This document shows positions 18,551 to 27,116 of a stretch of DNA of 64,000 nucleotides, in pieces (within the stretch, counting starts at the first letter, position 1; each line of letters begins with the position of its first letter). The stretch is from Microcoleus sp. EPA2 (GTDB lineage Bacteria; Cyanobacteriota; Cyanobacteriia; Cyanobacteriales; Microcoleaceae), in the NCBI GenBank assembly GCA_020882975.1, contig JAHRFD010000002.1:132039-196038 (forward strand), given 5' to 3'. Both the position numbers and the translations under genes were made by a program. The notes below the pieces were generated by a model. It made no database searches and had not been told where the DNA came from. It was given only the letters and a program-made list of their open reading frames with translations.

Positions 18551-20983
18551 TTATCTATAATTGACTGGAATTGAGATAAAACATTGTTTTAGCTGTTGGG
18601 CGAGGACTTGAACGTAGGGTGTTCTGAGCATAGTTAAGTGATTTCCGGGGACTCTAATCACTTCTACTGTGTCGGTAGTAAGTTCGTTCCAGCCGAGGGT
18701 AAAATCCCGATCGCCCGTGGTGGTTTGTGAGGTAGAGCGCAGGAGAGTAATCTGATTATCGTAAATTTGCGGCGCGTAAGCCAGAGTTGCTTTGCTGTTA
18801 GCTTGAAACACGGTAAATATCGGTTTAATAACTTGATTTAGTTGAGCAATTCTCCTAATTAAACTTTTACCCGAAAAGTTATCCGCAGCAGCCAGCAAGC
18901 GAAAATAATCCAAGAGAAAAGGCCAAACCGATCGCAGCGCGGTTGTCAGCAGAAACTTGCAGCCGTCCCAAAAAGAAATTTGATTGGCTGGAATTGGTGC
19001 TAAAGTGTCGAGTACGGCGAGCAAAGCCACTGTATCGCCCGCTTTTTGCAACTGTTGAGCCATCTCAAAAGCCACTAAACCTCCAAAAGACCAACCTCCT
19101 AAAAAATACGGTCCTTGCGGCTGCACTTCACGCACTGCGGCGATGTAAAAAGCTGCCATATCTTGAATGCTAGTTAAAGGAGAACATTCTCCTTCAATTC
19201 CTCGCGGTTGCAGCGCGTAAAAGGGTTGGTCTCTTCCTAACTCTGCTGCTAGTTTGTAATAAGGAAAAACTACGCCGAAGATGGGATGCACGCAAAAAAA
19301 CGGCGGCTTTGAACCTTGAGAGTTTATGGCAACTAACGGCGAGTTTGCTAAAGAATTTTTCCCTAAATTTAGGGTATTTGCTAAAAGTTCCACTGTGGGA
19401 TTTAAAAACAATGAAGACAGCGGCAAATCCCGCTGAAACTGCTGGTTAATCCGATCGATTAGGCGCACAGCCAGCAAGGAATCTCCTCCTAAATCGAAGA
19501 AGTTATCGCGAATCCCGACTCGATCGCGATTCAGAATTGCTGCCCAGATTTGGGCGAGGGTTGATTCGGACCGGCTGCGGGGTTCTGCGGAAGCATCGCC
19601 CGATGTGGCTGTCAGGTATGCGCGCGAAGAGAGGCGGTGGCGGTTGATTTTGCCGTTGGGAGTTAGGGGCAAATCCTCGATAATTTGAAAAGCATTGGGC
19701 ATCATGTATGGTGGCAGTTGTGTTTGGCAGAAATTGCGGAGTTCGAGAGGGTTGAGTCGCGGATTTTTCGGAACAACATAAGCAATTAGGTGCTGATTTC
19801 CCGATGAGTCGTTGCAGGCGATCGCGCAAGTTTCTTTCACTCCCGGATGCTGTCTCAATACCGCTTCAATTTCACCCAATTCGATGCGGAAACCCCGCAC
19901 TTTTACCTGTTCGTCAATGCGGCCTAAAAATTCGATGTTGCCGTCGGGAAGGTAGCGAGCTAAATCGCCTGTTTTATACATTGGCACTTTATCTTTATCG
20001 CTAAAAGGATTGGGAATAAAGCGCTGTGGTGTTAAGTGCGATCGGTTGAGGTATCCTCTAGCCACTCCCAAGCCGCTGATGTGAATTTCGCCCGGAATGC
20101 CGATCGGGACTGGTTGCAAATCTTGGTCTAAAATGTAAATTTGAGTTTGAAGAATTGGACGACCGATCGAGATTCTTTGACTCTCAGTAATTTCAGAAAT
20201 ACTCGACCAAACAGTCACTTCCGTTGGTCCGTAAGCATTAAAAAAATGGCGGTTTTTACCCCAGCTTGTCACAAGCTCCGGCGTGCAAGATTCCCCCGCA
20301 CAAATGATAGTTTGTAGGGCGGCAAGTTGGGTGGTGGGCAACAGTTTTAAAACCGCAGGCGGAAGGGTAACATGGGTGATAGCATTGTCGCGCACAAAAT
20401 CGATTAAAGGCTTGCCTGGGAACCGAGATTCTGGATTGACTAAGTAAAGGGTTGCTCCCGATCGCAAAGCGAGGACTATTTCAAAGATTGAGGCATCAAA
20501 ACTGAGGGATGCAAACTGCAAAACGCGGTGATTTGGCTGTAATTTAAAAGTTTCGATTTGAGCTTGTGCTAAATTTGACAGTCCTTTGTGTTCGATTAAA
20601 ACGCCTTTTGGTTTGCCGGTGGAACCTGAAGTGTAGATGAGGTAAGCGAGATTGTCAACGGTTACTGGGCTGGTGGGATTTTGCGGGCTTTGTCGGGCGA
20701 TCGCTTCCCCATCGCGATCGAGGCAAATTGCAGCGAGATTGGGGATTTGGTAATCTGGCAACGCTGTGGCGGTAAAGTCGCGATCGGTGTCTTGCACTCC
20801 GCTTTCATCCGCCGGGGAATCAATTCCCCGGCTAATAGCTGAAGTCGGCTCAAGCCGACTGGAAATTTCCGGTTGCTGAGTCCACTTTAGTGGACTTGAG
20901 CTATTAGACAGGGGTTTTAACCCCTGGCGGGTTAAGTGCTGCTGAGCGGTTAGCAAGATGGGTGTGCGAGCATCTTCTAACAT
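18551..20983 (-). CDS. NRPS terminal module, 3' part (half A domain - PCP - thioesterase), split by the element
   Basis: C-terminal half of a nonribosomal peptide synthetase. It begins abruptly inside an adenylation domain at MLEDARTPILL, normally preceded by RLNF (compare RLNFMLADAG in the paralogue at 46,659-49,973). It continues with A core YTSGSTGKPKG (~114), A5 NAYGPTE, A8, a carrier with DNFFDLGGDSLLA (Ser ~500) and a type I thioesterase with GGWSFGG (Ser ~628) and the His in PGNHLTML. The nine-residue A code read by hand is DAFTIAAVW, closest to Phe codes (inference). The ATG at 20,983 is an internal Met, there is no ribosome site, and the true upstream part is at 38,192-39,958. Alone it should not be a working module. 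Confidence 0.93.
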   Translation of the reverse strand: MLEDARTPILLTAQQHLTRQGLKPLSNSSSPLKWTQQPEISSRLEPTSAISRGIDSPADESGVQDTDRDFTATALPDYQIPNLAAICLDRDGEAIARQSPQNPTSPVTVDNLAYLIYTSGSTGKPKGVLIEHKGLSNLAQAQIETFKLQPNHRVLQFASLSFDASIFEIVLALRSGATLYLVNPESRFPGKPLIDFVRDNAITHVTLPPAVLKLLPTTQLAALQTIICAGESCTPELVTSWGKNRHFFNAYGPTEVTVWSSISEITESQRISIGRPILQTQIYILDQDLQPVPIGIPGEIHISGLGVARGYLNRSHLTPQRFIPNPFSDKDKVPMYKTGDLARYLPDGNIEFLGRIDEQVKVRGFRIELGEIEAVLRQHPGVKETCAIACNDSSGNQHLIAYVVPKNPRLNPLELRNFCQTQLPPYMMPNAFQIIEDLPLTPNGKINRHRLSSRAYLTATSGDASAEPRSRSESTLAQIWAAILNRDRVGIRDNFFDLGGDSLLAVRLIDRINQQFQRDLPLSSLFLNPTVELLANTLNLGKNSLANSPLVAINSQGSKPPFFCVHPIFGVVFPYYKLAAELGRDQPFYALQPRGIEGECSPLTSIQDMAAFYIAAVREVQPQGPYFLGGWSFGGLVAFEMAQQLQKAGDTVALLAVLDTLAPIPANQISFWDGCKFLLTTALRSVWPFLLDYFRLLAAADNFSGKSLIRRIAQLNQVIKPIFTVFQANSKATLAYAPQIYDNQITLLRSTSQTTTGDRDFTLGWNELTTDTVEVIRVPGNHLTMLRTPYVQVLAQQLKQCFISIPVNYR
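20805..20935 (-). repeat. In-frame multi-hairpin repeat inside the NRPS A domain
   Basis: Consecutive perfect palindromes: CCGGGGAATCAATTCCCCGG, AGTCGGCTCAAGCCGACT, GTCCACTTTAGTGGAC and CAGGGGTTTTAACCCCTG. They encode a ~40-residue low-complexity stretch after LLTAQQHL that paralogous A domains lack. It lies only 50 bases from the element's left junction. Confidence 0.85.
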
Positions 20984-20991
20984 GAATCCCC
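20979..20991 (+). other. Left junction: target AACA / core TGAA / element left end
   Basis: Chromosomal AACATGAA (20,979-20,986) is identical to bridge-RNA bases 36,727-36,734. Core plus element GAATCCCC (20,984-20,991) is partly complementary to bridge-RNA 36,826-36,834 (GATTC pairs perfectly with GAATC; two more of the next three positions pair). Confidence 0.85.
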
Positions 20992-21038
20992 AACTACTTC
21001 TGGCTAAGTGACGGTCATGTCACTGTTATTTTCGCGTG

Positions 21039-21473
21039 TCAGTATTTCACAGTTACCGGCAGGCTCTTCACACCGCTCTGAGCAATCGACGCAATGCGGT
21101 CGCAAAAACGCCGCCATCCCGACCAATTTATTAAGACTATGCAGCCCGCGCTTCCAGGTTGATTGGCATCAAAGTGAATTCCAAGCTCAGACCGAGCTCC
21201 GTGTTCGGAGACCACCGGATCCGGTGTCAAGTGAAAAAAATCGCCCTCTATTCCGCGAGTCTCCAAAAAGTAAGGTTCCGTAGGAATCTGATAACTGCCC
21301 GCAGGTATCGGCCCCTTGCCGCGTACCCACTCGTCACCAGGACGCTGCCAATTGGCGCAACCCGAAGTGGCAAGGTAGTCGATAGCGTGACCGTCGGGAT
21401 AAGTCAGCTTTAGATTCCCAAAAATTAACTCTGGCGAGTCAGCAAGGGGAAGGGTGAAACTTAATTTGTGCAT
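21039..21473 (-). CDS. L,D-transpeptidase-like peptidoglycan enzyme
   Basis: Protein of 144 residues with the catalytic layout of YkuD-type cysteine enzymes: GIHFDANQPGSAGCIVL gives the His and the nucleophilic Cys in SAGC. KGPIPAGSYQI upstream is the 'goes in with a P-A-G' strand typical of small phage and secreted L,D-transpeptidase-like domains. It could cross-link or cut peptidoglycan stems, acting as a lysis, entry or toxin enzyme. No signal peptide is visible. It is the gene nearest the element's left end and follows the 323-residue unknown directly (stop TAG overlaps a GTG; the ATG at 21,473 is preferred). Enzyme class moderately sure, role inferred. Confidence 0.7.
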   Translation of the reverse strand: MHKLSFTLPLADSPELIFGNLKLTYPDGHAIDYLATSGCANWQRPGDEWVRGKGPIPAGSYQIPTEPYFLETRGIEGDFFHLTPDPVVSEHGARSELGIHFDANQPGSAGCIVLINWSGWRRFCDRIASIAQSGVKSLPVTVKY

Positions 21474-21478
21474 AATCA

Positions 21479-22450
21479 CTACAAATTCAAACTTAATACA
21501 ACGTTGCCACGGACTAAAGGAATTGATTTTTTTAGAGAGTCTAGGTAAAGCGAAGCTCCAAAAAATTTACAACTGGCTTTGGGTCGATATTTGGTCGCGG
21601 GTAGTGACTTGCCCAACACCAATTTAGTTTCACCCGCTTCGGCGTCAAGAGTCTTGGGTACGAACTGAGCTTTGTTGGTTTTCTCACTAAAATTAAACCC
21701 GTCTTTATCCGGTTTTTGTTCAAAAATTTTCAAGATTGCCGTAAACAGCTCTACCCCGTCTACTTCGCTCTGGACGTAAGCCCAACCCTCTAAGCCTTGC
21801 AACCTAGCAACCATTCCCGAATAAGTGAGGCAAGAAACTCCTTTTTTCCAAATATAACTTGTATCGCCAAAAATAGTTTTTATTTTGTTAGCCCAACGGT
21901 TTATATCTGACTCCTTAAGTAGTTCAACACTTTTAGAAAATGATGCTATTTTTGCATCTTCTGTAAAGCCAACACATCGAATTTGTTTTACTCCTTCTAT
22001 TCCTTCCTCGCTACGAAAAACCAGCTTAATTGTCGGGAATCCTTTTAGTAATGGCTTACTACCCTTCCCAGATAAGCCTTGAGACTCGATGGATTTCTCC
22101 CTCATTATAGCCGTAATTCCAGCAATCAAGTCGCTAGTAGTTCCTGATAACAAGTAACTATCTTTGGGTTTGTCTTTGTCAGGCCAGTATTCAATAGTAG
22201 TGGCGCCACTTGTAGAAGTCATAGGGGTAATATTGGAATACTTAGGCTTAGTCCAAAGAGAAGTTTTAAAGTTAGTCGCTTTGTCACGCTTACCGTTAAC
22301 AAAACCAACTTTAAATTCATCCCACCATTTCTCAAAATCTATTCCGTTAGTGCGAATTAACTCGCGTTGAGCAAATAATAAAGAAGGTTCTTCTGGTGGA
22401 AGTAGTAATTCTGTGGTTGTCACTTCTTTTGTTTTTTTGCGTATCGTCAC
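21479..22450 (-). CDS. Unknown element protein, 323 residues
   Basis: No family recognised. Soluble, mixed alpha/beta, with a Lys-rich N-terminus (MTIRKKTKEVTTTELL) and a Ser/Thr-rich region near residue 80. The start is GTG 22,450, chosen because AGGAGG lies 8 bases upstream. It forms a two-gene minus-strand unit with the transpeptidase-like gene and is divergent from the large plus-strand module. No HIP1 sites. Confidence 0.75.
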   Translation of the reverse strand: MTIRKKTKEVTTTELLLPPEEPSLLFAQRELIRTNGIDFEKWWDEFKVGFVNGKRDKATNFKTSLWTKPKYSNITPMTSTSGATTIEYWPDKDKPKDSYLLSGTTSDLIAGITAIMREKSIESQGLSGKGSKPLLKGFPTIKLVFRSEEGIEGVKQIRCVGFTEDAKIASFSKSVELLKESDINRWANKIKTIFGDTSYIWKKGVSCLTYSGMVARLQGLEGWAYVQSEVDGVELFTAILKIFEQKPDKDGFNFSEKTNKAQFVPKTLDAEAGETKLVLGKSLPATKYRPKASCKFFGASLYLDSLKKSIPLVRGNVVLSLNL

Positions 22451-22483
22451 AATAGTAACCTCCTGACTATTAGTAGCAATTAT

Positions 22484-22508
22484 TGTTATTGGTTTACTGC
22501 CAATAACA
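22484..22508. promoter_or_regulatory. Inverted repeat in the divergent control region
   Basis: Perfect 9-bp arms TGTTATTGG / CCAATAACA around a 7-base loop, 34 bases upstream of the minus-strand GTG at 22,450, within the 218-bp region between the two cargo modules. Candidate operator for a repressor. The partner is unknown, though two ribbon-helix-helix proteins are encoded further right. Confidence 0.5.
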
Positions 22509-22668
22509 GTGCGTTCTTGTGCGTCTTACTACGAGTTTACAGTATAAAAAAATAAATATTGAAACCCAATAGGTTTCCCGAAAAAGTAGGTGATAAAATA
22601 CCGCACTTTTCTCCCAAAAACAAAGCTAGTGTTGTAAAAAGAAACCAAAAATTACAATACTAAAAACT

Positions 22669-23292
22669 ATGGCTCGATTTTCGGATATCAATAGAGCGGA
22701 CGAACTGCAAGCAGCAGCAACAAAACTTAGACAATGGAGGGCGCTAGATGCAGCAGCCAAGCGACAAGCCTATGCTGCTTCAACGACAGACTTTAAACGA
22801 ATTAATCGAGCATCGACTATAGCTTATATTCAACCCTTCGGAGTGGATAAATTATTCTACGAAACAAAGGCACTTGCATTTAGTGCAGACACTCCCGGAC
22901 CAACAGCTAAAGAAGAAAACGACGCTACTTTAGTAGGTGCTATAACTGGCGCTTTGTGGGCAAAATCCATTTTTGCAACAATACCACCTGGTGCTGGAAA
23001 CATGAGCGTTCCGGCTAAAAAAGTAAAGTTTGCAAAAGTGCGAGTAACGGAGCAAGGAGCCGGGAAAAAAGATAATCACGCTTCAAGATTTACTGGCAGA
23101 ACTTACACAAAACACGAGACTAATACCTTAAGTTGCCCTTACGGCAAGGGAACGTCAACCGATTTCGCCAATGAACAAAAAGCGCAAGCTGTTTTGCGAG
23201 CAGCATTAAAGGCCCCAAAAAGAACAATAAGTTTTTCCGCTCAAGGCGACATTCAAGCACAACAAGCTGCTGCTACCAGCACTACTCCTTAA
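22669..23292 (+). CDS. Unknown element protein, 207 residues, first gene of the structural-like module
   Basis: No family recognised. Ala/Gln/Lys-rich and basic, with a helical N-terminus (INRADELQAAATKLRQWRALDAAAKRQ) and a Gly/Ser/Thr-rich C-terminal tail (IQAQQAAATSTTP). Basic character and position at the head of the operon would fit a nucleoid- or virion-associated protein, but that is inference. AT-rich upstream region, no HIP1. Confidence 0.75.
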   Translation: MARFSDINRADELQAAATKLRQWRALDAAAKRQAYAASTTDFKRINRASTIAYIQPFGVDKLFYETKALAFSADTPGPTAKEENDATLVGAITGALWAKSIFATIPPGAGNMSVPAKKVKFAKVRVTEQGAGKKDNHASRFTGRTYTKHETNTLSCPYGKGTSTDFANEQKAQAVLRAALKAPKRTISFSAQGDIQAQQAAATSTTP

Positions 23293-23306
23293 TCATCTTC
23301 GTAGTA

Positions 23307-23579
23307 ATGTCAAAAAAACAAGAATTGTGGCTACCAGGAATGCAAGAAGATATTTATGTTCCCGAAAACATAAGCGATTTACTCGAAGTGGAGGTTGATT
23401 CAAATTGTACGGATAGTGAATTTGAGGGAATGATTCTAGTCAACAACAGTAGCCAGCAATTTCTTGATAAGGAACTTGACTTGGACACTTATTTAGACAT
23501 CTTAGATTCTGTTGGAATAGACCCTTACTTCCACTTACAAGAAGCAGCTTGGGTTGTCGCTAACTTGCTTAACTATTGA
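23307..23579 (+). CDS. Small acidic protein, 90 residues
   Basis: Strongly acidic small protein (MSKKQELWLPGMQEDIYVPENISDL and later DKELDLDTYLDILDSVG), family unknown. It follows the previous gene by 14 bases, and its TGA overlaps the next ATG (TGATG). This supports a translated operon member. Confidence 0.7.
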   Translation: MSKKQELWLPGMQEDIYVPENISDLLEVEVDSNCTDSEFEGMILVNNSSQQFLDKELDLDTYLDILDSVGIDPYFHLQEAAWVVANLLNY

Positions 23580-23950
23580 TGGAAACCTTTGAATTTTCTC
23601 AGAACAATTGGCAACAAGTTTGGGACTTGAGTATCCCAAACTTACAAAAAACTCAGCGACTTGTCTGTCCGATTCTATTACAAACCAACGCCATCGCATT
23701 ACTGTTAAGTTCGTCTGTTCTTAGTCCCGATTATCGGTGGCTAAGAGCGGGATATGTCAACAGAGAAATACGATCTGGGTTAATAGTTTCTGGCAAAGAT
23801 GCTGTGTTGGACTTTTCTCGAAGACTTTATCTGAATCAATTGCAAGTTTTTTCCTATCCTTTTGTTTGCGAGTTCAGTTTAATAGTCAACTGCATTGCCA
23901 AAGGCGACGGACTAAAACTATTTGCTTGGCAATATATTGAGGAAAGCTAA
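23579..23950 (+). CDS. Unknown element protein, 123 residues
   Basis: Start ATG 23,579 overlaps the preceding TGA by one base (TGATG), which suggests translational coupling. A TTG one codon earlier is less likely. The protein has hydrophobic strands (LVCPILLQTNAIALLLSSSVLS, FVCEFSLIVNCIAKG) and no recognised motif. Confidence 0.7.
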   Translation: METFEFSQNNWQQVWDLSIPNLQKTQRLVCPILLQTNAIALLLSSSVLSPDYRWLRAGYVNREIRSGLIVSGKDAVLDFSRRLYLNQLQVFSYPFVCEFSLIVNCIAKGDGLKLFAWQYIEES

Positions 23951-23951
23951 A

Positions 23952-24164
23952 ATGCAAAATCTATCTTTAAAAGTCGATATCTTTGTGATCGTGGGATTTT
24001 TGGGCACTTTAATTCCTATCTGGAACCATCTCGATAAAATCTTAACTCAAGTCAAACAAAACGCTATTGACAGGGCTGTTTTGTTGAGTAAATTAGAATT
24101 TTACGAGCAAAGACTCGAAAAAATCGAGGAAACTATTTCAAGAAATTCAGGATTTAAACTTTAA
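23952..24164 (+). CDS. Small membrane-anchored coiled-coil protein, 70 residues
   Basis: The start is ATG 23,952, with GAGGAAA 8 bases upstream. Earlier in-frame codons overlap the preceding gene. One predicted membrane helix (VDIFVIVGFLGTLIPIW) is followed by a charged helix with heptad pattern (LSKLEFYEQRLEKIEETI). Size and layout resemble phage spanin/holin-like or minor-coat proteins, but no homology is claimed. Confidence 0.65.
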   Translation: MQNLSLKVDIFVIVGFLGTLIPIWNHLDKILTQVKQNAIDRAVLLSKLEFYEQRLEKIEETISRNSGFKL

Positions 24165-24168
24165 ACTT

Positions 24169-24666
24169 ATGGCCACAGTCACACCAGGTACAGGGTCAAC
24201 GATTAACGCGACAACAATCGAGGGGCAGTTATTCCAATTACTCCATCTGATTAATGCAAGCGAAGCAGCGGTAGGAAGTGGCGATAACAAATTTTCGCTT
24301 GACAAGAGTGAAGAAGGAATTTTAACTTCGACATTTACTTTGCCCGGTCAAATAGTTTATACACCCGCTACGGGAGTCTTTGTGGAATCCCCCTTGCCAT
24401 ATTTGACAACTGTAACTTTTAGCGCCGGGAGCCCAGTCGGTACAATTAAGTCTACAACTTTTTCCGCATATTTTATTGAGTGTTGCCTTTATCTTTTGAC
24501 CTGGCAACGCAATGGCGCAAAAAATCCACAGAAAGTGACAGGAATTACTTTGGATTTTGATTGGACGGAAGCGACTTATTCTGGCAGTTTGTCACTACCA
24601 TATGCAACCGTTTTAGGTAATAACGGCGCAATCTCTGAATCGGCGACAGAATGGCTGTTGACCTAA
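24169..24666 (+). CDS. Unknown beta-rich structural-like protein, 165 residues
   Basis: Thr/Ser/Gly-rich and beta-rich (GTIKSTTFSAYF, YSGSLSLPYATVLGNNGAIS), with no charged clusters, like many virion or tail proteins. It starts 4 bases after the preceding stop. A hairpin follows it at 24,670-24,701. Family not recognised. Confidence 0.7.
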   Translation: MATVTPGTGSTINATTIEGQLFQLLHLINASEAAVGSGDNKFSLDKSEEGILTSTFTLPGQIVYTPATGVFVESPLPYLTTVTFSAGSPVGTIKSTTFSAYFIECCLYLLTWQRNGAKNPQKVTGITLDFDWTEATYSGSLSLPYATVLGNNGAISESATEWLLT

Positions 24667-24669
24667 TCA

Positions 24670-24701
24670 TTATTTACCCCCTTATTTATGGGGATAAATA
24701 A
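24670..24701 (+). terminator. Hairpin between cargo genes, repeated motif
   Basis: Imperfect 11/12-base arms TTATTTACCCC / GGGGATAAATAA. The 18-base TATTTACCCCCTTATTTA at 24,671 recurs exactly at 27,083-27,100 before the 752-residue gene. No T-run follows, so attenuation or RNA processing is as likely as termination. Confidence 0.5.
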
Positions 24702-24725
24702 CACCTATTCGTTTAAAAGAAATTT

Positions 24726-25688
24726 ATGAGTGTCAAAACTTTCGGAGTTACGTTAGAGTCTTCCGCGTTAGCACTTTCTACCGAGGGGATTGTACCCGAT
24801 AAATGGGTACAGGAGACTGCGGGTGCTGTTTGGGCGGCCATAAAATCCGGACTACAAAGTGCCTTAGACCTCGGCAAAAGAATGTTTGAGGGAGGCAAAG
24901 AATTGGTAAAGGCAATCGCTCGTGGTGATTGGAAAATCTTTGGTGATTGGTTTAAAGATGACCCCGGTGGTGCGATTGCGGGCGCTGGAGCAGTTGCGGT
25001 TGCGGGATTTTTCGTTGCTGGTGCAACAGGACTAACTGGTGTGATCAGTGGCGGAATTGCATCAATGTGGACTTCGTTAGGTTCAATAAAGTTAGGCGGT
25101 TTCGCAGTCGGAGCGATGTTGCCCACACTACAACAAGCAATTTTAGGAACTACAAACACTGTAGTAAATCTAGATTGGGCGCAGTCGGATAAAGCGATTT
25201 TGGCAGAATTAAACAGTTCTTATTTAGCTTTTCTAAATCAGGTTGGGGAGTCACTAGGTAGAACTTTGGTCGTAATGGCTTTCGGAGGCGGGAAAACTAA
25301 TCCTAGGTTAACCCTGAACATCACGGCTGCTGCTGCGTTATCGATTACAAAAGAAATTCAGGACGATGACGATATTTCTGACGAATTAATTGATGCTATG
25401 TCAGAAATGGCTAACATTTTTATTCGTTATGCGCGCAACTTAGCTGCAAAGTTAGGATACCTAGAATTGCGTAAATTTGCTAGAAACAACGTGAGAACTG
25501 GTATCCCTGCGATTGATAATAAAATCAAAAATTGGGGGCTACAAGAAGGAGAGAGTTTTGTAATTTCACAAAAAATTGATGACAAAATAGAGAAAATTAC
25601 GGAAGAAAATCCACCTTTAGGGAACTTATTGGAAGGCTTAAAAGAAGGTGCTTCCGATGCCTTTAACGATTGCATAACAATGATTTAA
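24726..25688 (+). CDS. Unknown membrane-active element protein, 320 residues
   Basis: Central Gly/Ala-rich hydrophobic block (residues ~80-130: GGAIAGAGAVAVAGFFVAGA and following) predicts one or two membrane segments. The C-terminus is helical and acidic (KIDDKIEKITEENPPLGNLLEGL). This resembles short tape-measure, pilot or pore proteins of phages, but no family can be named. Part of the co-directional module 22,669-29,583. Confidence 0.7.
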   Translation: MSVKTFGVTLESSALALSTEGIVPDKWVQETAGAVWAAIKSGLQSALDLGKRMFEGGKELVKAIARGDWKIFGDWFKDDPGGAIAGAGAVAVAGFFVAGATGLTGVISGGIASMWTSLGSIKLGGFAVGAMLPTLQQAILGTTNTVVNLDWAQSDKAILAELNSSYLAFLNQVGESLGRTLVVMAFGGGKTNPRLTLNITAAAALSITKEIQDDDDISDELIDAMSEMANIFIRYARNLAAKLGYLELRKFARNNVRTGIPAIDNKIKNWGLQEGESFVISQKIDDKIEKITEENPPLGNLLEGLKEGASDAFNDCITMI

Positions 25689-25722
25689 GACAAGATGAAG
25701 GAAATTACAAACAAAACTTAAA

Positions 25723-27081
25723 ATGGCACTACAGTCAAAAACTTTTTCAGTACAATTACTTCCAGCCTATGTAGTTAATAGCGTTGTCGAAGTCATTCAC
25801 TTTAGAAACCTAACGGTTCAAAGTGACGAACTTGTAGCTATTTATTTAGACCAAGCAACTGGCTGCGTAGATTTAAATAGCATGAACATTGGGAAAGTCC
25901 CAGACTTAACCGGGGATGAGGCTGATATCGAAAAATCTCTGGCCCTAACAAAAGCAGAGTCCCAGTCAAATAAGGTTGGATTAAGATTTTTAACTCGCAA
26001 AAACAACACTGGAGATTGGACTGAAATAGCCGAATTTATCTTACTTAACTACGGAAGAAAGGATTATCCAGACTTTCGTGGTCGCCTCGGCTATCCCTCT
26101 CGATTGTTAGAACTTAACGACGCAATCGGTGTACAGTTAATAGACTATGGCGACGGCTTGTTGTGGGATAAGGATTTAATTAGTCTTTCGTTTGGTTGCA
26201 CAATTGACGTATCAAAAAAAAATGATTTAACGGAATTGTCAGCACGAATTGCGTCGCTAGAACTAGCACTAGAAGGTAAGTTAATAAATTTACCTTCTAA
26301 CACCTTACTAGGGCGTAATTCAGTAAACAACGGCACTGTAGAAGTAATTTCACAGACTCAGTTTGTCGAGCAAGTAGACCTAGCGACTGTCTTTGCACAA
26401 CACACAAATGGCGATGACCATGGCAATTACCTAACTAATGCCCGTGCCGACACTCGTTATGTCGCACTGACTGGAACCCAAACAATCGGTGGTGCTAAAA
26501 CTTTTACTACCACCCTAACTACCAATGGGGCTTTTTCTGTTAGCGGAACGGCTGGGAAATGTCTTTTTGACCATAACGGTGTTTCTTCTGCAAGGTTTCA
26601 ATCGTGGGGCCCCACACCAACAAGTTACGGCTTGTATGTTTTCAATCAATACTATTCTGATGGGGCTGGGGGTAGGAATGCGCTTATTTGTAACGAGAAT
26701 GGTACTTGGAATATAGGGGCTTCTACAAACACCGATACCAGCTTAAACACAATTAACGGCTCGGTACGTGCAACCGGATTTACTACCCTTGGTGACAACG
26801 TAGGAATTAAAGTTAAACGACTAACCGGAGTTACAGCAGCTACTCAAGGGGCGACTATAACTATCGCACACGGACTTACAGGAGACAAAATTGTTGGTTA
26901 CCTCTGCAAAGTAATACAGGGACTAAACAGTGCGGTAGGAAGTGATTTCGACTCAGGCGCACCTGGTTACAGTTACGATTGTAACCATGATGGTACTTCT
27001 TTTATAGTTTACAATCACCCCACAAATTCAGCCAACATTTTGTCTAAACCTTTTTCAATCCTTGTTTTTTATACCGCCTAA
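25723..27081 (+). CDS. Tail-fibre-like protein
   Basis: Protein of 452 residues. The N-terminal ~170 residues form a compact, attachment-type domain of unknown family. The middle has a short coiled coil (LTELSARIASLELALEGK), followed by the phage-fibre repeat pattern NARADTRYVALTG and QTIGGAKTFTTTLTTNGAF, common in trimeric tail fibres and spikes. The C-terminal ~100 residues are beta-rich (GATITIAHGLTGDKIVGYL). Likely a receptor-binding or adhesive fibre. This gives the best evidence that the cargo encodes a virus-like or injection-type structure. Confidence 0.78.
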   Translation: MALQSKTFSVQLLPAYVVNSVVEVIHFRNLTVQSDELVAIYLDQATGCVDLNSMNIGKVPDLTGDEADIEKSLALTKAESQSNKVGLRFLTRKNNTGDWTEIAEFILLNYGRKDYPDFRGRLGYPSRLLELNDAIGVQLIDYGDGLLWDKDLISLSFGCTIDVSKKNDLTELSARIASLELALEGKLINLPSNTLLGRNSVNNGTVEVISQTQFVEQVDLATVFAQHTNGDDHGNYLTNARADTRYVALTGTQTIGGAKTFTTTLTTNGAFSVSGTAGKCLFDHNGVSSARFQSWGPTPTSYGLYVFNQYYSDGAGGRNALICNENGTWNIGASTNTDTSLNTINGSVRATGFTTLGDNVGIKVKRLTGVTAATQGATITIAHGLTGDKIVGYLCKVIQGLNSAVGSDFDSGAPGYSYDCNHDGTSFIVYNHPTNSANILSKPFSILVFYTA

Positions 27082-27116
27082 CTATTTACCCCCTTATTTA
27101 CCCCCATAAGACACTA

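Noticed and set aside
18551..20983. Independent NRPS gene starting at the ATG 20,983
   Set aside because: It begins mid-A-domain without a ribosome site, and its missing half is found exactly at the other junction.
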